Source of the DNA: Megachile rotundata
Lineage: Eukaryota > Arthropoda > Insecta > Hymenoptera > Megachilidae
Reading direction: 5' to 3'
Length of the DNA stretch: 64,000 bases
Assembly (NCBI RefSeq): GCF_050947335.1
Contig: NC_134995.1
Coordinates: 11,818,501 to 11,882,500, forward strand
The position numbers and the translations under genes are program-made. Position 1 is the first letter of the stretch; each line of letters opens with the position of its first letter. Below the pieces are notes generated by a model that saw only the letters and a list, made by a program, of their open reading frames with translations, was not told where the DNA came from and ran no database searches. Of this stretch, positions 24,535-37,873 are shown piece by piece.

Positions 24535-25522
24535 AATTATTTAAAAACTGCACCACTTTGTGTAAAAACTTTGAAAAACCACAATCGTAACCCTACAGGC
24601 GCACACCTATTCTCTGGTGAAGTCTGAAGGGAGTTATTGACAGCTAAACGAAATAAAATTACTTCTCCTTGCTAGTTACAAACAGGATTGCCAATAGTTC
24701 ATTTAAATTTTCACTTGAGCTCTTGGATGCAACATATAAATACAAAGAATTATAAATTGTTATATTATTTACATTACATTATATAACAATTACTTAATTC
24801 TTATGAAACATCAAATAATGTATTATAATTCAAATTTTAAAATATGCATTATAGTATTGTAACATATTTAATAAAATTATTAACTTATAATATTTTGCGG
24901 TTGTACATTTATTTATTGAATGAAAATGCTTAAAAATTTTTTAATGTTTGTATTTCAAGTCGACTTAACATTACAGCATAATTTTTGTTAACAATTCACA
25001 GCCAAGATTTGAAAATGTTTCATACTTATAATGATTTTATATTGAAATAATATAGACTGCTTCTTTTTATTTCACAATTCACTATTTCAATGTTGAAGAA
25101 ACAACAGCTGTGTTTAAAATATTACAAAACTGCAATAATAAAAATTAGCAACTATATATAATATAGATTTAGACTAAAAATATGTCTTTGTATCATCTTC
25201 AGGTATGCAGTCTACAATTAACATAAAAATATATAACTTGATAACATTACTGGAGATCATCATTAAAATAGTTTTCATAATAATTTATATCATGTGGTTA
25301 TAATATTTATTACAAATGATCATCTTATGCTACCATTATTTTGTATAATTGTAAAACTTGTATGTCTATATTTCATCAATATTTGCGCTATTCTTTTCTA
25401 TAAGTAATTGTAATAGTTCAATGACAATATCACATTGTTATATTTATCTGAAAATATAAAAAATGTTTAAGCCACTTGTTTATACTTGTGAATGTCATAC
25501 TATGCATAATATGATTTTACAA
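24535..25522. other. Spacer between ACTR1A start and MOGS 3' end
   Basis: Contains the ACTR1A promoter (slightly higher G+C around 24560-24660) and the MOGS 3' untranslated region. No other gene is seen. Confidence 0.45.
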
Positions 25523-28141
25523 TTAATATATCTCTGCCATAAGTAGTACAACTAAAGATGTCCAACCAGTAAATGGATGACTGCCCTTGCCTTCTCCATA
25601 AACATCGCCATAATTTTCCCACAAATATCCAGATTTTTTATACTGTTTAATAACGTTTTGTATTAAATTTTGTCTTAAGCTTTGATAAATTTGTTTTGCT
25701 TTATCCTGGTATGGCCCATCAACAGTGGAATAATAATGTGTTGCTCTTACTGTCAAGTAATTCAAATTCATCCAAATAGCTCCTCGCCAATAAGGAGCAT
25801 CATGTTCAGTATTATATTTCATATAAAATGGTGATATCTTTGCAAGAGATCGTATACCATATTTAGTCCATAAAAGATCAGAATTTTTTAAATCTTGTAA
25901 TACTTTGCCTAATTGTGGAGACTCAGGATCAATAATTTGTAAAATAAATGGAAATAAGGAGACATAACCGAAGGATGTATCAACGTATTTTAATGTAGGA
26001 TCTTCTAAAACGATTCGTATTGTTTCTAATGGTTGTGCATGTGATCTTGGAGGCGACGTTGGTTTCCGTAAAACTACCTTATCCGTATGCAACCCAAAAT
26101 CAGCGTAAGTTTGAGTATTTGGCGACCAGTGTAATTTATTTAATAAATTATTATCAGATAAATATTGATATGTTTCCCTGTACTTATTATTATGTTGATT
26201 TAAAACTTCGCTAATCTGAGACATAACATTGGCAGCAAATGCAATCCAACACCGTAAATCGACGTGTCTTTCATCGACATTTGGATGAGAAGCTCTCGGA
26301 TAATCATCCAATCCAGAAGTGAGTGTCTTTGGATTTAATTCTTTATTAGTTGTTCCGTCCCTGCCTCGCCATCTATATGTACTTGGTATATCTCCTGTTT
26401 GTGTGGTATTAAACCAATTGAACCATGTTTGAAGTCGTGGATATAAACTGTCAAGGAATTGAAAATGTTTTTCCAATATTTCCTCTCCTTTGTGTTTAAG
26501 TATGAAATTTAAAGTCAGAAAGAATGTAGGTGGATTTGCATTTGTATTTATTTGGGTGACAAACTCATCTGGTACTTTTGCCAGAGATTCTTGACCCAAA
26601 ATCATTTCTCGTGGAATCCAACCTTCTACATTCATTAGATCAAACCAATGATTTATAATATCTAATTCAATTTCTAGGTCCCACACCGATATAAGCAAGC
26701 CATGAAAACCTTCATCCCATAAAAAGCCGCGGGGAAAGAAACTTCTGCTAGGTACAGCAGTGTACAAGGGTGCTTTCCAGTAAGGCACAGGCCCTTTAGT
26801 GTACTGACTTTGTACTTGTGAACTTCCATAGAAATACCCTATGGAGCCCATCATATTTGATAATGCCATTTTGGCAAATGTAATTTCATCTTCTGTGAAA
26901 CCTTTTGATCTTAATTTAAATATTTTTTCGAATTTTTCATCAAATAGTTTCCGCTGCTTTTTCAAAGCATTCACATAGTTTTCACCAATTAATCTGTCAA
27001 CTCTGTTGATGAAACTACCAGACTCATAACTAATTTCGATCTCAAAAGGAATTCTACCAGTTATTTGTGTCACAATAAAGTTTGCATCTTTCTTCTGCCC
27101 ATCAGCTGATAATGGTACTTGTTCACCTGCTAATATTATGTGCTTTTTTGAAGATCCTTTATGAGATGCTACTCTAAGATTTTGAAGGACTGCTTCTTTC
27201 AGAACAGTGAAACTAGGCACTACAGTTGCTAAAAATGAATGCTCCTCCAAAGTTCCCTCTATTACATTGAGATTTATAGTAAATGAACCCAATCCTCGAG
27301 TATTTCCTTCTACACCTGTTAGACGTTTTTCATCACCAAGACTGACTTTAATCCATCCATTGGTATGCTCTTCAATAGCAGTATAAAAGAGCAGTGAAAT
27401 TTCTTCACCATTTCGTACTTGGTTTTCAGAAGTTACAGCAATCCTTTTAGTCCAATCACCACCATGTTTACCACCAGATCTTTTAACAAATGTAGTATTT
27501 AAAATAGCTGAATTGTCTACAATTTCTTGAACACCAAAAGTTCTTCCATCATGTTCCATCCATGCATATCTAAATTAAGTTAAACAATAAGCATTTTATA
27601 CATGTTTATAAAATATAATATTGAGAAAAAAAGAATTTTATTCACCTATCTAATTTATCACCTTGTTCACACCAATGTCTAAGGCCACTACCATCCTGAC
27701 CCAATAAATGTGGGAAATACCACATTAATCCTGTTACTAAAGAATGTGGATCTCTTGTTTTTAATCCAAAATAAACACCTGATCGATAAGTACCCCAATA
27801 TCTATCTGGAGCATCTAACCCAGAAGTTGTTACCAGCTATTTTTTAATAAAATGTAATAATTTTATTAATAATTCTGATACAAATGAAATATAAGGACAG
27901 CATGAATTATCAATAATGTATCATAAAAGTAAAAATACATAGAACTTACCTTCTTTGTATCATATGGAGTATTTACCCTAGTTTCAAGGTATCCTTTATA
28001 ACTAAACCAAACAGCTATACTGATACATAAAATTGTAGCTGAAGTATTCATTATTGACATCTTAAATTTATTTTCTTTTTTAGTATTGGGGACCTTACTT
28101 TTTAGCTTTGCAAACTTCTCCTGTGTTTTATTTTTTGCCAT
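25523..28141 (-). CDS. MOGS: Mannosyl-oligosaccharide glucosidase (glucosidase I)
   Basis: Removes the outermost alpha-1,2-linked glucose from the N-glycan precursor in the ER lumen (family GH63). Three coding exons, 28141-27950, 27836-27646 and 27569-25523, give 809 residues against 837 in human. The protein is type II: a basic N-terminus (MAKNKTQEKFAKLKSK), one hydrophobic anchor at about residues 35-52, then the luminal part. Family blocks include APDRYWGTYRSGVYFGLKTR, GLMWYFPHLLGQDGSG, FFPRGFLWDEGFHGLL, ASHPNVDERHVDLRCW and APYWRGAIWMNLNYL; the acidic residues in the last three regions are expected to form the active site. A 5' untranslated exon probably precedes an acceptor at 28152. One huge last exon carries most of the enzyme. 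Confidence 0.96.
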
Positions 28142-31100
28142 TCTAATTATCCTAAAACAAATCATACATGTTAGATACAGCTGCTGTCATAAATTTATAA
28201 AATAATTTTTAAAAAAATCTACATAAAATGATAAATACCTTAATTACTGATACTTTGTATTACAACTATTAATATAATTAATATAAAATAATGATTAAAA
28301 TAGATAAAAAAATTAATTTTTAATTTAAAGTAGAAATATCATTCCACGTGACATTTCATGTATCTCATTTCTTATAGGTTATATTGGACGATTGCTTTAT
28401 CATGAAAATGACACAAATTGGACAATAAAGTACGGTTTAATGTTAAAGAAAATACTGTACAAATAGATCAACACATATGCTTACAAGTTACATCATTTCA
28501 TTTTACAGATGTCAAATATTGATAAAACCGGTCAATGTATAAATATAAATATATAGTCAATATCATGAAAGAATAGAGTAGTCGGACAAACGATTTTCGT
28601 TCATTCTGCACATGTTGATTTTGATTAGCTTGCAATAAAGAGCAATGCGCATGTGCCTTTCATGAAATTCCAATTCTTGAGCATATATACTGATGGCCTT
28701 TTATTTTGTATACTTTTTACATTAGTATCCACTTGGTTATTTGTATATTTTGGTCACCGTGTATATAGTTGACAATGTAGAAAATGAGTTATGGAGGAGC
28801 AATATAAATGGTGGGACCCCCAGAATTGTATCAAGCTGCGCAAAGCGATTATATTTTATCATGAAATCAACTGTATCATGTTAGATTGAAATATTCAATA
28901 AATAAAACAATTTTATTTAGATTTTTATTTTTATTTATCCAATAGTCGCATATGTTACAAATAAAGCATTAACTATCACGCAGTAGTCATATCGAGGAAG
29001 AGCTTACAATTATATTACTTTATGTTTAAACATTAAATTAACTTTTGCGTGATAAAATTAATCACAGTTTTATGAATGTTTTGTACACGTGTTGCTTTCA
29101 TTATGTATCTTTGATTTTAAATTCAATTTTCATCTGAATTTTTAAGCAAGTACATGCGTGGTCATTTAGATAATAGAGCATGATTGGGACAATTTAAATA
29201 TTGGGATTAGTGAATGTTTTGTACATATGTTAAAATACATATTACAGTTTACATTGACTAGTCTAATATTTCGTATATCTTATACATATGTTGGTTTTTT
29301 TAAAAATGTTAAAACAATTGCGTATATACAATCTCAGCAATGTATAGATTCCTTTAAACTCTAAGACTGAACAACAAAATATTTATCTTAAGAATGTAAC
29401 CAAGTCCAGGATCATGAATAATTTTCTTAATTTATAACATATATTCAGTAAAATATGTTCACAGCCGATAGTATATGTTAACTGCAATAAACTTAGGAAT
29501 GTAATTAGATGAACCCCACTTAATCAATTTCATATCATTTTGTGTAAAATGTTTTTCAGTAAAAGACATTTTCTTTTTCAAATGCCTTATCTATTGTATA
29601 CATTCAAAAGTATAATTTATTGTTAAAAATGGTATTGATTGGAATTACAGTGTATAAAATACGAAAAGAATGAAGAAACATTAATGAAGTAGGTCCATAA
29701 GGATCGTTGTTTTCTGTAAAAAGCATATATTATACATGTATGTGAGCTGGCCTTTTCTTATATTAAATTACCATAAAAAAAGTAACAAAATAAACTGAAA
29801 TATATTACTAACTAAATAAAGTATGATGTACAGAACTGAAACATTTCTTTACATACTGAAATTCATTAGTATGTATACAGTACAATATCATGTACTATTC
29901 TACGTTTTTTATCATTTTTTCTACGTTTTTTTAATGTTATAACGATCTTACGTTCTACAATAGCATATATGATTCACCCTGAATAAAAATTCTGCTGTAT
30001 TTTACTAATTTAAAAATTATATTTCGAATAACTTTATCAATCATTGTTTACTATACACTGTAAACCAATAAATATTGGTCGTTTATCTAGTTAAATTATA
30101 CATGAAACATAATATTAATCTTGCTTTCATCCTTTCATCATTTGCTATAGAAAATAATAATACATATAATTTATTAATTATGTTGATACATAATATTGCT
30201 TTCATTGAGCAATTTAAATATATGTATATACATTAATAAATTTTATATTATATTATATTAATGAAGTGTATATGAGGAGAATTTAAGTAGTATAATTTTA
30301 CTCCAAAATGACTATGTCAAAATATAAAAATAATAACTAATAACTTTGAAATCAAAGAAAAAGAACAGAAAACGAGATAAATATAGTATCATTATTATAT
30401 AATGTTCATAGTAATAAATGATAATGTATAAAAAAATGGAATTATTATATTGGTTTATTTAAAGGTGAATCTTTAAAAGTTGTGACTTTCTTATTATGTG
30501 TATACAAATAATGATATTTAGATATACTCGAAAATCTGTATACACATCTAGAAAAAGTGGTTTAATATTAATATAATACTTCATCCAAACGTGTGCAGCT
30601 CTTTTTATGCATTTATCATTTATAAAAAGAAAGCATTGACCCAAATGAAATCGAACTGCAACTGAATTTCAAATTAAATTGTACATTGTAAGAATAAAAT
30701 TGATACATATGAATGATACATTGATACATATATAAAAGATGTGTATATCTATATATATATATAATTATATATTTTGTACTAATCGAATAATCATAAAGAT
30801 TAAAATAAATAACATGAAAATTAAAAACACTGAATTAATTCATATAGAATTTTAAATATATTTTTGCATGTATAGTGCTCCTAATTTTTGTATACACTTT
30901 CTATAACATGTGATTAAGCAAATACTGTATCTACTATAAACTTCTCTTTACAAGTAATAACACGCTTTTTTACTATAACCATCAATAGAATTATGTTACT
31001 TGTAAATAAAAATAAATCTGAAATATTAATCTCAAATTTGAGATTATGACAATAAAATAATATAAATCAATTATGAAATTAATCATAAAAAAATGATACA

Positions 31101-31869
31101 GGATAATAATCTGTTCAAAATACTCATCTATATAATACTAAAGCCAATTGCAACAATAATAGTGCTTATTAATAAAATAATAGTTTTAAAGGAATCAGTG
31201 AAAAATGGCTAAAAGATGTAAATTAAGTAGTTTGTGATATCTTGATCTATATATAACTTGTACCTTGATATTTAATGAGGTAAAAATAAATAAGATTTGA
31301 TAACATGCTTTGCTTTAAACTGCAAAAATATTACAACATATAATAAATGTAACAGATATTTTTGCGGCCAGCGCTTATTAATTAATATCTTTGAATATAA
31401 TATTCCAACATTTTTGTTTTCTTCTCAAATATCAGTTCAGATATTAATGTGGTTTATATGGAACTCCCTTTCTTGATTTCGTAGTAATTAACGATGTTAC
31501 AACGCAATTGGGCAGACGAATCAGCACATTTTGTTATTACATACCTCTTTGAAAAATATTTTTGTTGTAATAAAATATAAGCTGTTAATAAATCAATAAA
31601 ATGAAAAAGTTCGACCAAATATGTAATAAACAATTTTAATTAGTTGACAAGAATTTTTCGATATGGATTAAACAAATTTTATATAATAAACAAATTGTAT
31701 AATAATTATTTTTTAAAATAAAGTATGACTATTTTTTTTTCAAATATTAATTTGAATATTCCAATGTTAATGTTGTTCTTTAGAGGTATGCAATGTGTAT
31801 TAGTTGTAAGTAAGAATTTACTTACAAATTAATGTACTGATTCGACTGGCCAGTTGCGTTGATTACGGT
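28142..31869. other. 3.7-kb AT-rich intergenic stretch, MOGS 5' / SEPSECS 3'
   Basis: No coding exon, tRNA-like fold or repeat array that I can support. The left 600 bp hold the MOGS promoter, with a CACGTG E-box at 28345-28350 and a copy of the dispersed TTCTGCRCATGTTG element at 28604-28657. The remainder may be a long SEPSECS 3' untranslated region. A few frames near 60 codons are AT-noise. Confidence 0.45.
28604..28657 (+). promoter_or_regulatory. Dispersed element copy B (TTCTGCACATGTTG ... TGCGCATGTGCC)
   Basis: Two NRF1/Ewg-like cores 42 bp apart, about 460-520 bp upstream of the MOGS start. The following GAGCATATATACTGAT aligns with the tail of copy A. Confidence 0.5.
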
Positions 31870-33692
31870 TCATTTCCTTAAACTATCCTTACTACTTGCT
31901 CGGCTAGTCGAAGCTGTGCTTGATTCTCCAGGACCACCAGTACCTCCTGCATCTCCATTAATACTGGATCCAGCAAGAGATGCTGTTGGTGTGACTGGAG
32001 CTGAACGCCTTCTTACTTTAGTCAAAGCTTTATCTAATCGTTGTATAAATATGTCCACATCTGATCGCTTCATACCTAAAGCGGCGGCAGCAGTTAAATA
32101 TGGTACTGGGTAATTACTATTATGTGCTCCCCACCCTAAGTAAAATAAGATACATAAAATATAAAAAATTATATCATTAAAACTGAGTTGCAAGTATATT
32201 AAATACAAACCTTCAAATTTATGCGAAACAATATGTTTAGATTCTGTTGTTGTTATTACTCGTGTACCGCTAACATTGCGAAGGAATAATATTGATCCTA
32301 ACATTGTAACTTGTTTGTTGTCATGTTGATGACTTAAACATTGAAGAGTCATTCCCATTGATATAGGATTTCCTTTAGTATCTAATAATCTCTCATCATG
32401 TCTTGCTGCTAATTTTCCAAGCTCTTCTTTTAAGTATGAATACATTTCTTTACGTTGTGTAATTAATTGCTTGTAACCCGCCATTCCCAAACTAAGCAAT
32501 GTTATCATTACATCCATAATAGAACTAGCACTTGCGCGACCCGGATACATTTTTGATATGCGATCTAAAAGATTTTTGTCAAATGATCCAATAACTGCAC
32601 CACCTACTGGTACTAAAAAATTTTTATCTGTGCTTTGAACAAAGGCATCGACGCGACCTTTTCGAGACGCTTCTTGTATAAGATGCATACATCTTGTACT
32701 CTGTAACCTGTTGATGATTAAAATTAATGTAATATTTATTTATACGTAGTGTACTTATTAAACATGTATAAACTTACCCATAGGCATTATTTACTAAATG
32801 AGGAATATTATATTGAGTACAAAGAGCTGCAATAGAATCAATAGAATCACATGCCCTGGGTGCAAAACAACTAGTGGTTGTAAGCACACAAGCAACACTT
32901 TCACCTAAAGCTGCCATTTGAGATTCAAGTCTTTGCATATCTGTTTTTAATTCATCTCCAATTATTTTTGTTTCAATAACAATTGGTTCTAAACCAGCTG
33001 TAATTATTGACTTAAAGCTTGATTTTTGATCAATTCTAGGCCATAATACATACTTTGCTCTGGGTCTATCTTGCTTAAATGTTAGCATACATAATACCAA
33101 ACTCATGCCTGTAGCCATTGGGGACAGAAAACAGCCTGCTATACTTTTTACACCTGTAATCAGGATATTGATGTATCACATTTATGAAATATGAATTAAA
33201 GAATTTAAAATTCATAATCTTACCCATATATCGAATAACTTCAAGTACTAAAGCATTTGTTAATTTATACATTAAGCTACTCCCTGCAGCTTTTGGTTGT
33301 ACTTCTTCTAAATCGCTTGATCTACCTATTCCATGACCCATCCGAAAATGACGCCTTGCTACAATGTTTGATACAATTCTTGCTTCACGTTCTCCTACAC
33401 TACAGTTAGAAGGAAAGTTGTTGCTATCCATTTGTGATAAATCTGAGAGAAAAGCTTCAATTGTTGCATCATCCCACCCTTCTTCTGGCCACTTTTGCTA
33501 TTTTAAAAATTTGTATTAATAATCATACAATATAAATTATCAATACATTTGTTATTATAATTTTAAATAACATCTTACATGTTCAATGAAATGTCTTATA
33601 AGATTTTCTCGTGTTTTTTTTGCATTCAAACCTTGTTGCACATAAGTTGCAGGAATAAGTCTTTCTGCCAAACTGAATGCCTGATTATTCAT
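31870..33692 (-). CDS. SEPSECS: O-phosphoseryl-tRNA(Sec) selenium transferase
   Basis: Converts phosphoseryl-tRNA(Sec) to selenocysteinyl-tRNA(Sec) using selenophosphate and PLP. Five exons, 33692-33579, 33497-33224, 33153-32778, 32707-32211 and 32135-31870, close to 508 residues (human 501). Family blocks are GHGIGRSSDLEEVQPKAAGS near the N-terminus (tetramer and tRNA contacts), VLTTTSCFAPRACDS, and the PLP site AFVQSTDKNFLVPVGGA with the Schiff-base Lys at about residue 283 (human Lys284). MYPGRASAS and GWGAHNSNYP follow. A Ser/Thr/Gly-rich tail of about 35 residues extends past the human end. No frameshift or stop is present and every catalytic block is kept. This is notable because hymenopteran insects are reported to have lost selenoproteins. 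Confidence 0.95.
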
Positions 33693-35286
33693 CTTCCTGA
33701 TTTATTGAACTGCTTCAAGCGTTTAGGCCACAATCGTTAGGAAGTTTGATGTTTTAACACACCATTGCTTTTAATAATTAATATTAATTTGTTAGAATAA
33801 TTATAAAATTAGGGATAATGTTCATTTTTAATACACTGTATGCAGGTCATATAATGCTATTCTCTATTTGTTAATAAACAAAACATTTGAGAATAAAAGA
33901 TATCCACAAATGTTGCAAAACAGTAGAATAACAGAAGCAAGATTGCCCATGTACAATGTATTAATATACCTTATGTAACACAAAAGATAATAAGTATTTG
34001 TAATATATGAGAATACTGTTTAATTCCATATTTAATGACATAAGTATTAATATTTTATTAATATCTATGGTATTTATATTATATTCAAAGCAAAATTTTA
34101 TTACCTACTACATTATATATTGTTTATAAATTCCAAAACAAATAACATCAACTTTTGTGTTTTCGATATAACATAAGATGAAATGGCATCAATAATACCT
34201 AAGAAAATAAAACACAAATCTCTGCCGTATCAAAATGAAATTTATTAATACATCGCATTTAAGAATACAAAAAATTAAATATTACATATCATAACATGCA
34301 AAAGAATAAGTACATAACTTAAAAAACTTATAGCTGCATTACAGTAACATATTTATACATTAAACAGAAGGCTGTGAAAATAAATATCATTATATAATGT
34401 CAAGAAATAAAACAATTTAATTAAAACATATAACCAAAATTATGAAAATAATCATAAAAATTATTGTGGTCCAAAATGTCAAAAAAACGTGTTTTATTAA
34501 TATAATTTTGCAATTAAAAATAAATGAATTCAACAGTAAAGGTTATGTGATTTTATTATTTATGTATTCACGTGTTTGGAAGAAAAACGATTCGCAAGAT
34601 TATTATAATAAGGTGTACGTTGAAATTTGTAAACAAATAAAAGAAAAAAGACCGGTCATTTGATCGTGACACAATTTCGTGAGATGGCCCAAATACAGAG
34701 TGAAAAAAGTGGGTTGGGCTGCAATGAAATTTATGTGGCGGTTACTTCGACGATCATGCACTACCTGACGCATTCCAAACACTCCGAGCCGTAATTTCAT
34801 ACGTGCGTTTAACAGAACCGAGTAAACATAGAGACGATCCGTATTGTGGTCATCCGGAATTGTCAGCAGACAGGTTGTTAGGTTATGTCGTGTCGAGGTC
34901 ACCTAAATCGGATTAATTTTACGCAATAGAGAGGATGCAACGTAATTGTTTGGCCACAGGGGCCTCGGGACGACGTTTCGACTGTTGTCGATTACACGAT
35001 GTGTACCGCGGACGCGTGGAAAATTGCGAAAGTTGCGAACTATGGAATTTTACCTCGAATTATGGCGTTCAGACGACAGCGGACGGACGGGTTACGCACG
35101 GCGCTACGAACGAATTCGTCTGCCGCCTTTACAGGTCAAAGTGATCCGCGTGCGATTCACAATTCAACTGACTGGCAGGTGCATCATTTACTGATAATTA
35201 CCCTCTTCCATCCTTCCATTGAATATCATCGATCATACGCTGATACGAAAAGTGGAAATGTAGAGCCGAATCAACGAGCTTTTAAG
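33693..35286. promoter_or_regulatory. Divergent region SEPSECS / NT5C2 with CpG-rich putative first exon
   Basis: From 33693 to about 34600 the sequence is AT-rich and contains the SEPSECS promoter. From about 34660 to 35280 it becomes distinctly G+C and CpG richer (CGCGGACGCG, CGAGCCG, CGGACGGACGG). Overlapping open frames on both strands look like a by-product of this composition. The block ends at a possible splice donor (TTTTAA/GTATGT) at 35286, so it may be a 5' untranslated exon and the distal promoter of NT5C2. Confidence 0.4.
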
Positions 35287-36444
35287 TATGTCATGTTCTA
35301 TATACACATTTTTATTAATATTTGAGTACATTATTTAAAATACTATACTGTTTACCTTAATATTTTACATTTTTTTCTTAAAGTATCTGTCGTTTTTAAT
35401 ACTTTCAGTTTATTGAATGACGTTATAGATATATAATAGCACGTATTTGTGCGAATTACTTCACAAATCATTTTAAACAGTTTCGCTGTATTTTTATAAC
35501 ATGGTAAAATATTATATTTTAATAGTAATTTATATATTATGAAATAGTAATGTCAATTGATACAATTTTATATTTAGGTACTTAAATTTGGCGCCATCCA
35601 CTTGTTTAAAATAATTGAATACATACTTGATGAGTCACACGAATTATTGATAATTATTTTTTTATAATTATCGTCATGTTTCACGCTTTATAATGCGAAT
35701 TGAATTTAGGGTGTGAAAAGAAAGAATTTGACCAGTACTTATGACTGCTTTTAGGTTAGATATACCAACGTTATAAATTTTTGTTTATAAAGAAAATTCA
35801 TGTTATTATAAACTAATATCGTAATATTTAATCGTGTGTTTTTTGAATATTGTAACACATGCGCGGTGAGTATTTCGACGATTTAAACAATATAGAAACA
35901 CTTCGATTTTCTACATTGGTACACCTGTGCGGAGGTCAACGCAGTTCAGTGAATTGACCTAAGTTTGCAATGAGACTTTTCACTGTGTGACAGTGAATTT
36001 CAGTGTTGAGTTAGTACTCGAATGATAGGTTGTATCGTGTGTCGGTATATAAGAAAAGTATCCCGAATCGTGTTATTTATATTTATACAAGATATTAAAT
36101 ATATTCATAAAAATCCAATTGTATTTGGTACGTCCTTATATACTTTTGATAAGAAATTTTGTTAACACATACCGTATTAATGGCAGTCTTTTAACTTTTC
36201 TAACAGAGGTTCACAAATTTTTCACATATTTTGTTTTGTTATTCATAATACATACATTTTGCAATGTTGCATATGTTTCACGCTTTTTGTGCGCTTTCAC
36301 AAATAATCAAATCATCGAAATGTATGATTAACAAACAAAAATGAATGAAATGGAAAAGATAAAAAATTCATAAAAGATTCTTATTACTGATATATACTTA
36401 TTAGCTAAATGAATAATCAATTAACGAATCGTTTTATCTTCCAG
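35287..36444. other. Probable 5' intron or upstream region of NT5C2
   Basis: AT-rich sequence between the putative untranslated exon and the first alternative coding exon. It ends at a TTTTATCTTCCAG acceptor at 36444. Nothing else is seen, apart from TTTGGCGCCATCCAC at about 35588, which is too weak to call. Confidence 0.35.
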
Positions 36445-36450
36445 ATAATC

Positions 36451-36566
36451 ATGGAAGTGGAAAATTGCAATTCGCACGGAGATCATGATAATACTGCACC
36501 AAATACGCCTCTGCATGAGAATGATCCTACTGGAACTAAAAAGTGGTATCGGCAAGCTAGTCAAAG
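36451..36566 (+). CDS. NT5C2: NT5C2 alternative N-terminal exon A
   Basis: Begins with ATG seven bases after a TTATCTTCCAG acceptor and encodes 38 residues ending TKKWYRQASQ plus two bases (AG) before a GTTAGT donor. Joined to the shared exon at 45921 it reads ...YRQASQR-IFVNRSLHLENI. That resembles the human NT5C2 N-terminus, where a KKYRREAYHR stretch precedes VFVNRS. This makes it the exon most like the vertebrate isoform. The resulting protein would be 582 residues. The joining intron is about 9.35 kb. Confidence 0.7.
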
Positions 36567-37873
36567 GTTAGTGTTTTTTTTTTCGTGTCAATTGACATTT
36601 GTTTTAAAAACGTTATTTAAACAGTAGATTGCACAGAGAAAAATTGCTTGCAAATTCATTAAATTAATTTAAATATTTAAAGGAAACAAAAGTACATTTG
36701 AAATTAATTTATAACTTTACTTGGGTATTATTACAAGGAAATTAATTATCGTTCGTCGTGATTATAATAGTTATCCGATACTTTTATCATAAAACATTCT
36801 TATTGAACATTAAATTTAAGACATTTAAACGATTTAATAAATGATTTTTCAATTATTATTTCATCTTTTATCGACCGATAATATTTTATCATTATTTCAA
36901 TATTGACATGTGGCATGTCCGTATAAAGTATATTACATTGTGCAGCGATAACTAGAATAAGTCGTTCAGTTATAATATACTTGCGCGTAAAATTTTACGC
37001 GATATTTGTAAGATTGTGAAGGTCGTTCAAGCGGCCTACGCGTTGCAAAAGGCCGCACAATCATACGTGCAAAAATAACTGATTTTAGTGTAATTTATTT
37101 TCACCTCGATCATGAATATTTGTGGTCACGCGATAAAGCCCATAGATAATACTATCAATACATTATCGTGAATTGTTTTGTCTTGATAACATCGTTGCAC
37201 CTCGAGCATTAATGACTGTAAATAATTCTTTCATTCGCTATCGATAATTTATGGAATTATCTGTAAATCTCGGATCGGATGAAATCGGGCGAGAATCCAA
37301 AACTTTTTACGTGCGTACGGGATCCTCGAGTGTCTCGAATTTCAAAATATTCATATATTTGAAAGGTACAAATTGTGGTTCCATGAATCCGTACCAGTCT
37401 GAACACTGATGTACCATGTTACTCGCGCATCTGCACTCACACTATAATGAAATAAGTTTCTGATTATTTGATAATGTATGCACATTTATTTAATGATCAT
37501 AGAAACATACAAAATATCCAATGACATCATATCATGTATTCTTACATAATGTAGACCACCAAAGTGGAACCACTTACCCACTACAACCAAAAAAATACTG
37601 TTTTAATAACAACGCATATCACTTGATCTTTCTTCAAATTTTTATTATTAAATATATCCTAATTAGAAAATGATTGTTTTAGATTCACTCTCCTTCCTCC
37701 ATTCCTGACTGCAGCAAATCCAATGTTTATTTAATTAATTCTTTATCATACTTCTGTGTACTTTTCCTTCTTGCCTATCATCGTCACGCGAGTGACCCCT
37801 ACAGCCTTCTTATCATCATTGCTATCCTCGCTATATTTTCGTGTGTTATTTGCTCGTATATACACGACCAAAA
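36567..37873. other. Intron sequence between NT5C2 alternative exons
   Basis: Non-coding, with small CpG-containing islands around 37020-37120 and 37270-37330. No repeats or RNA genes are recognised. Confidence 0.35.

Noticed and set aside
28142..31869. Search for tRNA, snRNA or microRNA-like hairpins in the large AT-rich spacer
   Set aside because: Only AT-driven weak pairings were seen by eye; nothing reached the pattern of a tRNA box A/B or a stable long stem.
34603..34902. 99-codon minus-strand frame upstream of NT5C2
   Set aside because: It overlaps open frames on the other strand in the same CpG-rich block, resembles no family, and is best explained by local base composition in a 5' untranslated exon.
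35586..35600. GGCGCCATCCACTTG as another CTCF-like site
   Set aside because: It shares only the GGCGCCATC half of the motif; the TAGCGG half is missing.
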